The notes: generated by a model from the sequence alone, not told the origin. DNA of 64,000 nucleotides from Curtobacterium aurantiacum (GCF_018598555.1 NZ_JAHEWN010000011.1:62001-126000), one strand, 5' to 3'. Positions 44,281-53,004 are shown, numbered from the stretch's first letter. Made by a program: numbers and translations.

Positions 44281-46052
44281 GCGTCGCCGGTCCACGTGGC
44301 GCAGCCGCTGCGGGCGGTGCAGGGGCCGTCGAGCCCCGGCCGCCGTCGCCCGACGAACTGCTCGCCGCGCTCGACGCCGAACAGCGCACGGTCGCCCGCA
44401 CCCTGCTCGGTCCGGTCGCCGTGCTGGCCGGTGCGGGGACGGGCAAGACCCGCGCCATCACGCACCGCATCGCCTACGGGGTCGCGACGGGCACCTACGC
44501 GCCCAACCACGTCCTCGCGCTGACCTTCACGACCCGAGCCGCCGGTGAGCTGCGCTCCCGACTGCGGGCGCTCGGTGCCGGGACCGTCCAGGCGCGCACC
44601 TTCCACGCCGCCGCGATGGCGCAGCTCAGCTACTTCTGGCCGGACACCGTCGGCGGGCACGCGCCGAAGATCGTCGAGTCCAAGGGGCGGATGATCGCGC
44701 ACGCGGCCGACACCGTCGGCATGCAGGTCGACACCCCGGTGCTCCGCGACCTGGCCGCCGAGGTCGAGTGGCGCAAGGTGCAGATGCTCTCCCTCGACGA
44801 GTACGAGGCCGCCGCGGCTGACCGGGTGATGCCGCGAGACACCACACCGCGCCGCGTCATCGACCTGATGAAGGCGTACGAGCGGCTGAAGGACGACCGT
44901 CGGCAGCTCGACTTCGAGGACGTCCTGCTCGCGACCCTCGGCATGGTCGAGTCCGAGCCGCGGGTGGCGTCGTACGTACGGCAGCAGTACCGCTTCTTCG
45001 TCGTCGACGAGTACCAGGACGTCTCGCCGGTGCAGCACGACCTGCTGCGGGCCTGGCTCGGCGGCCGCGACGACCTGTGTGTCGTCGGCGACGCCAGCCA
45101 GACCATCTACTCGTTCGCCGGGGCGTCGAGCGACTACCTGCTGGGGTTCGGGTCGGAGTTCCCGCGTGGTTCGGTCCTGCGCCTGGAGCGGAACTACCGC
45201 TCCACCCGTGAGGTCGTGCACGCGGCGAACACCCTGATGCGCGGTCAGCCTGGTGCGCTCGACCTGATCGCCCAGAGCCAGGAGCCGGGCCCCGAACCGA
45301 TCGTGCTGTCCTGCGTCCACGACGGTGACGAGGCACAGACGATCGCACGCCGCATCGCCGAGCTCGTCGGTGCCGGGGCGTCCTACGGGGACTGCGCCGT
45401 GCTCTTCCGCGTCGGCGCGCAGTCGGCCGCGCTCGAGTCCGCACTCGGCCGGAACGGCATCCCGTACCGCGTGCAGGGCGGGACCCGGTTCTTCAACCGC
45501 CCCGAGGTCAAGCTGGCCGTCCACCACATGCGCGGCGAGGCGATCCGGCAGACGGACGACGAGCTGACCCGACGGGTCCGGCTGGTGCTCCAGGTCAGCG
45601 GCTGGTCGGAGACGCCGCCGGAGGGCACGGGGGCCGTCCGCGAGCAGTGGGAGGCCCTGCAGGCGATCATGGGCCTCGCCGAGGACGCGCCGGCCGGCAC
45701 GACCATGCAGCAGTTCACGCAGGACCTGGTGGACCGGGCGGCGACGCACCACGAACCCGAGGTCGACGCCGTGACCCTCGCGACCCTGCACTCGTCGAAG
45801 GGTCTGGAGTGGCCGCACGTGGTCATCGCCGGCGCTGCCGAGGGGCTCCTGCCGATCTCGCACGCGACCACTGACACCGAGGTGGACGAGGAACGGCGTC
45901 TGTTCTACGTCGGGCTCACCCGTGCCCGCCGGTCGGTGACGATCACGTGGTCGCAACAGGGCTCCAGGCGTGGGGGAGCCCGGGCTCCGAGTCGCTTCCT
46001 GGCAGCGCTCGGCACGCACACCGCGGATGGGGCAGCACCGTCGAACGGCTGA
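44277..46052 (+). CDS. uvrD2: UvrD2-type SF1 DNA helicase
   Basis: A 591-residue ATP-dependent 3'-5' DNA helicase. Motifs: LAGAGTGKTRAITHRI, LTFTTRAAGEL, VVDEYQDVSPVQ, VGDASQTIYSFAGAS, RNYRSTREVV, LATLHSSKGLEWPHV and YVGLTRARRSVTITWS. Mycobacterial UvrD2 (about 700 residues) ends in an HRDC domain and a CxxC module; this protein stops soon after motif VI and lacks both. It is coupled to nudC by a GTGA overlap, as in Rv3199c-Rv3198c. Its last 37 codons lie opposite the end of the E1-like gene. Confidence 0.88.
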   Translation: MSVAGPRGAAAAGGAGAVEPRPPSPDELLAALDAEQRTVARTLLGPVAVLAGAGTGKTRAITHRIAYGVATGTYAPNHVLALTFTTRAAGELRSRLRALGAGTVQARTFHAAAMAQLSYFWPDTVGGHAPKIVESKGRMIAHAADTVGMQVDTPVLRDLAAEVEWRKVQMLSLDEYEAAAADRVMPRDTTPRRVIDLMKAYERLKDDRRQLDFEDVLLATLGMVESEPRVASYVRQQYRFFVVDEYQDVSPVQHDLLRAWLGGRDDLCVVGDASQTIYSFAGASSDYLLGFGSEFPRGSVLRLERNYRSTREVVHAANTLMRGQPGALDLIAQSQEPGPEPIVLSCVHDGDEAQTIARRIAELVGAGASYGDCAVLFRVGAQSAALESALGRNGIPYRVQGGTRFFNRPEVKLAVHHMRGEAIRQTDDELTRRVRLVLQVSGWSETPPEGTGAVREQWEALQAIMGLAEDAPAGTTMQQFTQDLVDRAATHHEPEVDAVTLATLHSSKGLEWPHVVIAGAAEGLLPISHATTDTEVDEERRLFYVGLTRARRSVTITWSQQGSRRGGARAPSRFLAALGTHTADGAAPSNG

Positions 46053-46800
46053 CCGACAGGTCGTCGCGCTCGAAGACGAGTTGGTCGGGTGCTGCACGCT
46101 GGGTCCGGAGCGGCAGGCGTTCCGCCAGCATGCGCGTCGTCGCGGCGGCCACCGCCGCCGAGCGCCACGGTGACAGCGGTGCGGGGTGCCGTCCCCACAC
46201 CTGCGCCGCGATGGCCGGCCAGGCGGGGTCGTGGTCGACGCGCGCGTACTCCGCGCACTGGAGGCACGGCCCGGCTCCCGGGACGACGAACGGTCCGAGA
46301 CGGATGCGTCCGTCGCCGACGACGACCGCCAGGTGCGGGACGCCCCGGCGGGTCCACGCGGCGCGGAGTGCCGGGTCGACGACGTGGTCGGCAACCACCA
46401 CGGCGAGCCGGGGCTCCGGGTCGGGCAGGACGACCGGGCCCCCGGCGGGGGCGGAGGTGCGGCTGACCGTCACACCTTCTCCGGAGAGGAACGTCGCCAC
46501 CGTGTCGGCGAGGACCCCGTCGCCGTGCACCTCGACCCGTTCGAGTGGCTCGGGCAGGACCTCGACCACCGCGGGCGACGCCGCTCCGAGCACCCCGGCG
46601 GCGCGCTCCGGCGAACACCCCGACGCGACGGCGAGGCCCGACAGCACGTCGTGTCCGGTCTCGCGCCGGAGCCCACTGAGGAACCGCTCCTCACCCGTCG
46701 TGGGGACCGCGACGACGGCACGCGGGGGATCGACCCCGAGCTGCACCGTGGCGGGGTCACGCCAGACGAACTCGAGCGTCGGATCGATGCGGATGCCCAT
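45943..46800 (-). CDS. E1/ThiF-like zinc protein (Rv3196-like)
   Basis: A 285-residue protein resembling the E1-like cyclodehydratase/TOMM partner fold. A regular N-terminal domain is followed by a Rossmann-like core (VEVHGDGVLADTVATFLSG, LAVVVADHV) and a zinc site: C179-x2-C182 in PGAGPCLQCAEYAR and C261-x-C263 in HPRCACRALPG. No YcaO, precursor peptide or ubiquitin-like gene is nearby, so substrate and partner are unknown. The ATP-binding Gly/Arg residues of true E1 enzymes are not clear. Residues 250-285, including C261 and C263, are encoded opposite the 3' end of uvrD2. Confidence 0.7.
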   Translation of the reverse strand: MGIRIDPTLEFVWRDPATVQLGVDPPRAVVAVPTTGEERFLSGLRRETGHDVLSGLAVASGCSPERAAGVLGAASPAVVEVLPEPLERVEVHGDGVLADTVATFLSGEGVTVSRTSAPAGGPVVLPDPEPRLAVVVADHVVDPALRAAWTRRGVPHLAVVVGDGRIRLGPFVVPGAGPCLQCAEYARVDHDPAWPAIAAQVWGRHPAPLSPWRSAAVAAATTRMLAERLPLRTQRAAPDQLVFERDDLSVSRSTVLPHPRCACRALPGSDSEPGLPHAWSPVATT

Positions 46801-46860
46801 GACCCCACGGTGCCGGAGTGTGCGGCAGGCGTGGGGTCACGGGATGGATCTGTGGAGAAC

Positions 46861-48324
46861 TCAGCGGGGCCGGGGATCGGTGCCGGGCTGGTCGCCGGTG
46901 TCGTTCCCCGGCTCGCCGTCGGACCCGTCGGACCCGTCGCGCCCGTCGGGGTCGGTGCCCGTGTCCTCGGCCACGCCGCCCGACTCGTCCTCGTGGGGGC
47001 GCGCACCGGTCGAGTCGTTCAGCAGGTCCTCGAGCGCCTTGTCGAAGGCGTCGTCCTCGTCGGTCTGGGACGGGTTCCGCAGCCGCGCGACGAGGACGTC
47101 GGGCGCGTCGACGTCCTCCGAGGTCGGCACCAGGTCGAAGTGCGACCAGAGGGCGTCGCGCTGCTCCGCACCGAGCTCGTCGGTCACCCGCTGCCACATC
47201 GCCGCGGCCTCGCGCAGTCGGCGCGGCCGCAGCTCGAGACCGACGAGCGTGGCGAACGCCGACTCGGCCGGGCCGCCGGCGGCCCGGCGACGGCGCACCA
47301 TCTCGGCGATCGCCCCGGCCTTGGGGAGGCGCACCGTGGCTGCCGCGGTGACCGTGTCCACCCAGCCCTCGACCAGGGCGAGCATCGTCTCGAGGCGGGC
47401 GAGCGCGGCGTCCTGCTCGGGGGTGCGCGGCGGGATGAGGGCACCGGAGGCCAGCGCGTCGCGCAGCTGCTCCTGGTTCGTCGGGTCGATGTCGGCCGCG
47501 AGCTCCTCGACGCGGTCGAACGGGATGTGGATGCCCCGTGCGTAGTCCGTGATCGACGAGATGATGTGCAGCCGGAGCCAGCGTGCCGACCGGAACAGCC
47601 GGGCGTGTGCGAGCTCGCGGACCGCGAGGTAGATGCGCACCTCGTCCTCGGAGACGTCGAGGCCCTCGGCGAACTCGGCGACGTTCTGGGGCAGGAGCGC
47701 GGCGACCTGCTCGTCGAGGAGCGGCACACCGACGTCACCGCCGGACACGACCTCCTTCGACAGCTGGCCGACGACCTGGCCGAGCTGGATCGCGAACAGC
47801 GCGCCGCCGATCCCCCGCATCGCCTTCGAGACGTCGCCGAGCATGGCCTTGAGCTGCTCGGGCGCACGCTGGTCGATCGCCTCGGTCAGGGCGTCGGCGA
47901 TGCTGAAGGCCACCGGCTCGGCGATCTGCGTCCACACCGGGGTGGTCGCCTTCGCCCACTGCTCCCGCGTGTAGAGGCTCGGCGTCGCGGTCAGTTCGGC
48001 GACCGTCGTGACTTCGTCGAGCCAGAGCGCGGCGACCTGGAACGCCTGGTCGGCGGCCTGCGAGGTCGCCGGGTCGACCGGGTGCCCGCCGTCACGGGCG
48101 ATCGCGGTCGCGCGCTCCGCGGTGGCCGAGAAGTCGATGCCGTCACCACCGGACTGCGCGGCGCGCTGGAGCTGGCTCATGAGGTTCGCCACGGAGGCCG
48201 GGTCGTTCGGCAGACCGGCGGCACCGGCGAGCTGCGACGGGTCGATCTGCCCCTCGCCCGAGAGCAGCTTGCGCAGCATCTCCTGGAAGTCGTCGTCCGG
48301 CCCCGGCTGTGGTTCATCAGGCAT
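46861..48324 (-). CDS. DUF2342-type zinc-metalloprotease-like protein
   Basis: A 487-residue protein of the family labelled zinc-dependent metalloprotease or F420-biosynthesis-associated (Rv3195 type). The helical core holds RELAHARLF (residues 236-244), where HExxH is expected: His1 is Arg (R236), and Glu237 and His240 remain. The C-terminal 60 residues are acidic, Gly/Asp/Ser-rich and probably disordered. ATG 48324 follows minus-strand TAGCGT by 7 nt. It is divergent from ylbL and 60 nt upstream of the E1-like gene, in the same leftward unit. Activity is uncertain because the metal motif is incomplete. Confidence 0.8.
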   Translation of the reverse strand: MPDEPQPGPDDDFQEMLRKLLSGEGQIDPSQLAGAAGLPNDPASVANLMSQLQRAAQSGGDGIDFSATAERATAIARDGGHPVDPATSQAADQAFQVAALWLDEVTTVAELTATPSLYTREQWAKATTPVWTQIAEPVAFSIADALTEAIDQRAPEQLKAMLGDVSKAMRGIGGALFAIQLGQVVGQLSKEVVSGGDVGVPLLDEQVAALLPQNVAEFAEGLDVSEDEVRIYLAVRELAHARLFRSARWLRLHIISSITDYARGIHIPFDRVEELAADIDPTNQEQLRDALASGALIPPRTPEQDAALARLETMLALVEGWVDTVTAAATVRLPKAGAIAEMVRRRRAAGGPAESAFATLVGLELRPRRLREAAAMWQRVTDELGAEQRDALWSHFDLVPTSEDVDAPDVLVARLRNPSQTDEDDAFDKALEDLLNDSTGARPHEDESGGVAEDTGTDPDGRDGSDGSDGEPGNDTGDQPGTDPRPR

Positions 48325-48331
48325 GCCGACT

Positions 48332-48337
48332 ACGCTA
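48332..48337 (-). promoter_or_regulatory. -10 box, leaderless DUF2342-type gene mRNA
   Basis: Minus-strand TAGCGT, 7 nt before ATG 48324. Confidence 0.5.
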
Positions 48338-48476
48338 ATCGCTGCTCACGGGGCCGCACCTGGGATGCCCCCGTGGGAACGCCCGAAGCGCTGCGCCCAG
48401 GGCGAACAGCCCCGTCGCGAGACGTGGGCGACCACCCTGCCGCCAGGCGCGGGTGCCCACCCCGGAAGGACCCCGC

Positions 48477-49586
48477 GTGACCCTCTTCGCCCCCGCGCCC
48501 CGTCGTCGCTCGCGTGCCCGCACGGTCGGGTGGGCGTTCCTGATCGGCGCGGTCGTGCTGGGCCTGCTGGCGAGTCTGCTGCCCAGCCCCTACCTCATCG
48601 AGGTCCCGGGGCCGGTCTACAACACCATCGGCACGCAGAAGCAGGGGACGGGCAAGGACGCGAAGGACGTCAAGCTCATCCAGGTGTCCGGCCATGAGAC
48701 GTACCCGACGGCCGGCGCCCTCGACATGCTCACCGTCGGCATCCAGGGCGACGCCACGAACCGCCCGTCCTGGACCAGCGTGATCCGCGCGATCTTCACC
48801 AGGTCGCAGGCGGTGATCCCGGTCGAGGCGATCTACCCGAGCGGCACCACGACCGAGCAGGTGAACGAGCGGGACTCCGCCGACATGCAGGCGTCGCAGC
48901 AGTCGGCCGTCGCCGCCGCGCTCATCCAGCAGGGGAACGACCTGCCCACGGAACTCGAGGTCAGCGCCGTGCAGGAGGGCTCAGCGGCCGACGGCGCGAT
49001 CGAGGAGGGCGACGTCATCACGGCGTTCGACGGCAAGTCGCTCACGACCAACGCCGACGCAGCGAGCCTGCGCGAAGCCGTCGCGCAGCACGGCACCTCG
49101 CGCCCCGCGACCGTCACCGTCGAACGGGACGGCGCGACGAAGGACGTCCGGGTGACGCCGCGCAGCGAGCAGGGCACGGCGCTGCTCGGGGTCGGCGTCA
49201 CCGAGCGCTACGAGTTCCCCTTCAAGGTGTCGATCCGCCTGCAGGACGTCGGCGGACCGTCCGCCGGCATGATGTTCGCGCTCGGGATCATCGACGAGAT
49301 CACGCCGGGCAAGCTCAACGGCGGCAAGCACGTCGCCGGCACGGGCACGATCACGGCGGACGGCGAGGTCGGCCCCATCGGCGGGATCCGGCAGAAGCTC
49401 TACGGGGCGAAGGACGCGGGAGCCACGGTCTTCCTCGCCCCCGCGGACAACTGCGACGAGGTCGTCGGGCACGTGCCGGACGGACTCGACGTCTACAGCG
49501 TCTCCACGCTCGACCAGGCCGTCACCGACCTGCAGACGATCGCCGACGGCAAGAGCACCGCGAAGCTCGCCCGCTGCGGTTCCTGA
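48477..49586 (+). CDS. Membrane-anchored PDZ-Lon-type protease (YlbL family)
   Basis: A 369-residue protein. One N-terminal membrane helix (TVGWAFLIGAVVLGLLASLL) is followed by an extracytoplasmic N-domain, a PDZ domain (GSAADGAIEEGDVITAFDGK) and a C-terminal Lon-type Ser-Lys protease domain. The catalytic serine is S262 in VGGPSAGMMFALG and the lysine is K307 in GGIRQKLYGAKDAG. GTG 48477 is preferred because GGAAGGA lies 7 nt upstream. B. subtilis YlbL degrades the division inhibitor YneA after DNA damage; its place beside DNA-repair genes here fits a similar checkpoint role, but that is inference. Confidence 0.9.
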   Translation: MTLFAPAPRRRSRARTVGWAFLIGAVVLGLLASLLPSPYLIEVPGPVYNTIGTQKQGTGKDAKDVKLIQVSGHETYPTAGALDMLTVGIQGDATNRPSWTSVIRAIFTRSQAVIPVEAIYPSGTTTEQVNERDSADMQASQQSAVAAALIQQGNDLPTELEVSAVQEGSAADGAIEEGDVITAFDGKSLTTNADAASLREAVAQHGTSRPATVTVERDGATKDVRVTPRSEQGTALLGVGVTERYEFPFKVSIRLQDVGGPSAGMMFALGIIDEITPGKLNGGKHVAGTGTITADGEVGPIGGIRQKLYGAKDAGATVFLAPADNCDEVVGHVPDGLDVYSVSTLDQAVTDLQTIADGKSTAKLARCGS

Positions 49587-49631
49587 CCCGGTCCTGAGCC
49601 CCCGTACAGGTTCACGTCCGGTCCGGTCCCA

Positions 49632-49637
49632 TAGGAT
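49632..49637 (+). promoter_or_regulatory. -10 box of UPF0182 gene
   Basis: TAGGAT, with TTCACG (49611-49616) a weak -35 at 15-nt spacing. The leader of about 55 nt carries GGAG before GTG 49701. Confidence 0.45.
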
Positions 49638-49700
49638 CAGTGTCACTGACGGCCCGCCGCGAGCCGGGCCCGCCGGTCCGACACGTCTGGAGCACATCAA

Positions 49701-52700
49701 GTGACGACAACCTCGTCCACCTCGGGGCGGCGTTCGCCGCGGGTCCCCATCGTGGTCACGATCATCGTGCTGGCCGCACTGGTGATCGCCTTCTTCATCT
49801 TCGCCAGCCTGTACACCGACTACGCGTGGTTCGCGCAGCTCGGGTTCCAGCAGGTCCTCACGACCCGGTGGGTCGCCGGGACGCTGATGTTCCTGGCGGG
49901 CTTCCTCGGCATGGCCGTCCCGGTCTTCGTGAGCATCGCGCTCGCGTTCCGGTTCCGGCCGGTCTACGCGAAGCTCAACTCGCAGCTCGACCGCTACCAG
50001 CAGGTCATCGAACCGCTGCGGCGCGCCGTCATGATCGGCATCCCGGTCGTGCTCGGCATCTTCGCCGGGCTCTCGACCGCGGGGCGCTGGAGCATGGTCC
50101 TCGAGTACTTCAACCGCACGCCGTTCGGCAAGACGGACCCGCAGTTCGGCCTCGACATCGGGTTCTACGTCTTCGAGCTGCCGTTCTGGCGCTCGATCGT
50201 GGCCTACTCGTCCGCGGTCGTCCTCATCGCCGGTCTCGCCGCCCTCGCTGCGAGCTACCTCTACGGTGCGCTCCGCTTCGGCGGTCGTGAGGTCCGGATC
50301 TCCCGTGCCGCTCGGATCCAGCTCGCCGTCACGGCAGCGCTCTACGTCGCACTGCAGGCGGTCAGTCTCTGGCTCGACCAGTACGCAGCGCTGACGAAGT
50401 CGAACTCGCTCATCACCGGTGCCCAGTACACCGACGTGAACGCGGTCATCCCGGGGCGCGAGATCATGGCGGGCATCGCGGCGATCGTCGCCCTGCTCTT
50501 CATCGTCACCGCGGTGATCGGCCGCTGGCGCATCTCGATCGTCGGCACCGGTCTGCTGCTCGTCGCGGCGATCGTGATCGGCGGCATCTACCCGTGGATC
50601 GTCCAGCGTCTGCAGGTGAAGCCCTCGGAGCGCACCTTCGAATCCGCCTACATCGAGCGGAACATCAAGGCCACCCGTGACGCGTACGGCGTCGCCGGTG
50701 TCGAGGAGCAGAACTACGACGCCACGACCGAGGCGAGCTCCGGCGCCCTGGCGCAGGACGCCCAGACGACGGCGAACATCCGCCTCATCGACCCGAAGAT
50801 CGTCTCCGACACGTTCAGCCAGCTGCAGCAGTACCGGCAGTACTACCAGTTCCCGGACGAGCTCGACGTCGACCGCTACGACGTCAAGGGCGAGACCGAG
50901 GACACCGTGATCGCGGTGCGTGACATCGACCTCGATGGCCTCAGCTCGGCCGCGAACACCCAGTACAACCGGGCGTTCGTCTACACCCACGGCTACGGCG
51001 TCACCGCGGCGTACGGCAACCAGCGCGCGAGCGACGGCAAGCCGGTGTTCCTCGAGTCGGGCATCCCCTCGAACGGCGCACTGGGCGACTTCCAGCAGCG
51101 CGTGTACTTCGGCGAGACCTCGCCGCCGTACTCGATCGTCGGTGCCCCGAAGGGCACGAAGGACGTCGAGCTCGACTACCCGGCCGGGTCCGACGACGCC
51201 AACGGCGGCAACGCGACCACGACGTACGCCGGCGACGGCGGTCCGAGCCTCGGCAACTTCTTCAACCGGCTCGTCTACGCCGCGAAGTTCCAGTCGGAGC
51301 AGGTCCTGCTCTCGAACGCGGTGAACAAGGACTCGCAGATCCTCTACGACCGCGACCCGATCACGCGCGTGCAGAAGGTCGCGCCGTACCTGACCGTGGA
51401 CAGCGACGCCTACCCGGCGATCGTCGACCACCGCATCCAGTGGGTGGTGGACGGCTACACCACGAGCGACGCGTACCCGTACTCGCAGAGCCAGAGCCTG
51501 TCGGACAGCATCGCCGGCGCCGAGTCCTCGACCTACCGCACCGACCAGGTGAACTACATCCGGAACTCGGTCAAGGCCACGGTCGACGCGTACACGGGCA
51601 AGGTGACGCTGTACACCTGGGACACGAAGGACCCGGTCCTCAAGACCTGGCAGAAGATCTTCCCGACGTCGATGAAGCCGGTGTCGAGCATGAGCGCCGA
51701 ACTCCTCGACCACGTGCGCTACCCGACCGACCTGTTCAAGGTGCAGCGCTCCATCCTCGGCACGTACCACGTGACGAACGCGAACTCGTTCTACTCGGGT
51801 GACGACGCGTGGAACACCCCGCAGGAACCGACGAGCACGGCGACGTCGGACAGCGACGCCGACACCGCGGCGACGTCGACCAACGCGCTCGGCGCGCAGA
51901 CGACGACGACGGCCAGCAGGGCGAACCTGCAGGATCCGTACTACCTGACGATGAAGGTGCCGGGGCAGGGGACCGCGTACTCGCTGTACACGACCTACAT
52001 CCCGCAGCAGTCGGCCGGGGCGAACAACCGCAACGTGCTGACCGGCTACCTGGCGGTGAACTCCGACGCGGGTGGTGCCGGCAAGGGCGAGAAGGCGTCG
52101 GGCTACGGCAAGCTCACGCTGTTGACGATGCCGAAGACCGACAACATCCCAGGTCCCGGACAGGTGCAGAGCCTCTTCAACGGTGACTCGACGGTGTCGC
52201 AGGAGCTCAACATCCTGAAGCGCGGCAACTCGACCGTGAAGCAGGGCAACCTGCTCACGCTCCCGGTCGGCGGTGGGTTCCTCTACGTGCAGCCGGTCTA
52301 CGTCCAGTCGACCTCGAGTGGGTCCTACCCGCTGCTGCAGAAGGTCCTCGTGGCCTTCGGTGACAAGATCGCGTTCGAGGACACCCTCGACGAGGCGCTG
52401 AACTCGCTGTTCGGCGGCGACTCGGGTGCCGCGGCCGGCGACTCCGGCGCGAGCGGCAGCGGCTCCGGTTCAGGTTCCGGAAGCGGATCCGGCTCGGACA
52501 CTGACACCGACACGGGCTCCGGCTCGGACACGGACTCGGGTTCGACCGGTGGGTCGACGGGTACGGGCACGGGTACGGGCACCGGCACGGTCGACAACGA
52601 CGCCCTGCAGGAAGCCCTGGCCGACGCGAAGGACGCGCTGCAGGACCGCCAGGAGGCGTACGCCGACAACGACCTGGTGGCGGCGGCGGAAGCCGATCAG

Positions 52701-52751
52701 CGCCTCCAGGACGCGATCGAGGCAGCCACCGCAGCAGAGAACGGGAACTGA
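49701..52751 (+). CDS. UPF0182 large membrane protein
   Basis: A 1016-residue protein. About seven membrane helices occupy the first 320 residues (e.g. IVVTIIVLAALVIAFFIFAS, AVVLIAGLAALAASYLYGAL). A large extracytoplasmic domain follows (YIERNIKATRDAYGV, PYLTVDSDAYPAIVDHRIQW). From about residue 910 there is a Gly/Ser/Asp/Thr-rich linker and then a helical end (LQEALADAKDALQDRQEAYA). The family (Rv3193c) is conserved in actinobacteria, next to the YlbL-type protease, with no known function. The size and surface domain suggest a role in envelope assembly or substrate presentation to that protease, which is inference. Confidence 0.9.
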   Translation: MTTTSSTSGRRSPRVPIVVTIIVLAALVIAFFIFASLYTDYAWFAQLGFQQVLTTRWVAGTLMFLAGFLGMAVPVFVSIALAFRFRPVYAKLNSQLDRYQQVIEPLRRAVMIGIPVVLGIFAGLSTAGRWSMVLEYFNRTPFGKTDPQFGLDIGFYVFELPFWRSIVAYSSAVVLIAGLAALAASYLYGALRFGGREVRISRAARIQLAVTAALYVALQAVSLWLDQYAALTKSNSLITGAQYTDVNAVIPGREIMAGIAAIVALLFIVTAVIGRWRISIVGTGLLLVAAIVIGGIYPWIVQRLQVKPSERTFESAYIERNIKATRDAYGVAGVEEQNYDATTEASSGALAQDAQTTANIRLIDPKIVSDTFSQLQQYRQYYQFPDELDVDRYDVKGETEDTVIAVRDIDLDGLSSAANTQYNRAFVYTHGYGVTAAYGNQRASDGKPVFLESGIPSNGALGDFQQRVYFGETSPPYSIVGAPKGTKDVELDYPAGSDDANGGNATTTYAGDGGPSLGNFFNRLVYAAKFQSEQVLLSNAVNKDSQILYDRDPITRVQKVAPYLTVDSDAYPAIVDHRIQWVVDGYTTSDAYPYSQSQSLSDSIAGAESSTYRTDQVNYIRNSVKATVDAYTGKVTLYTWDTKDPVLKTWQKIFPTSMKPVSSMSAELLDHVRYPTDLFKVQRSILGTYHVTNANSFYSGDDAWNTPQEPTSTATSDSDADTAATSTNALGAQTTTTASRANLQDPYYLTMKVPGQGTAYSLYTTYIPQQSAGANNRNVLTGYLAVNSDAGGAGKGEKASGYGKLTLLTMPKTDNIPGPGQVQSLFNGDSTVSQELNILKRGNSTVKQGNLLTLPVGGGFLYVQPVYVQSTSSGSYPLLQKVLVAFGDKIAFEDTLDEALNSLFGGDSGAAAGDSGASGSGSGSGSGSGSGSDTDTDTGSGSDTDSGSTGGSTGTGTGTGTGTVDNDALQEALADAKDALQDRQEAYADNDLVAAAEADQRLQDAIEAATAAENGN

Positions 52752-52757
52752 GACACA

Positions 52758-52792
52758 CCGTGGCGGGACACTCGATTTGTGTCCCGCCACGG
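52758..52792. terminator. Terminator of UPF0182 gene, overlapping tRNA -35 box
   Basis: A perfect 14-bp stem (52758-52771 with 52779-52792) around a 7-nt TCGATTT loop begins 7 nt after the stop codon. The loop and right arm contain the -35 box of the tRNA promoter. Confidence 0.85.
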
Positions 52793-52805
52793 CCCCGTGT
52801 AGGCT
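52777..52805 (+). promoter_or_regulatory. Promoter of initiator tRNA gene
   Basis: TTGTGT (52777-52782), a 17-nt spacer and TAGGCT (52800-52805). The spacing is optimal; the transcript would start near 52812, 5 nt before the mature tRNA. Confidence 0.65.
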
Positions 52806-52816
52806 TCTAAACGTGC

Positions 52817-52893
52817 CGCGGGGTGGAGCAGTTCGGTAGCTCGCTGGGCTCATAACCCAGAGGTCGTAGGTTCAAATCCTGCCCCCGCAACCA
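52817..52893 (+). tRNA. tRNA-fMet (anticodon CAT), initiator
   Basis: A 77-nt cloverleaf including an encoded CCA (52891-52893). The acceptor stem starts with C52817 opposite A52889, the C1-A72 mismatch of bacterial initiators. The anticodon arm is GGG-CTCATAA-CCC, with the three G-C pairs required for P-site entry. The T arm GTAGG-TTCAAAT-CCTGC is regular. It is therefore the initiator, not an elongator tRNA-Met. Confidence 0.95.
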
Positions 52894-52903
52894 AGCGTCA
52901 CAT

Positions 52904-52935
52904 GAAGGCCCCGGTCCGACAGGACCGGGGCCTTC
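52904..52935 (+). terminator. Terminator after tRNA-fMet
   Basis: A 14-bp stem (52904-52917 with 52922-52935) around a GACA loop, 10 nt after CCA. A short T-containing stretch (TTCGT) follows. Confidence 0.85.
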
Positions 52936-53004
52936 TTCGTACCCGAGAGCGCCGCAGCGTCCCGCGCCCCGTCCCCGGACGTCCGCCGGACACAGCCCCC
53001 CGGG

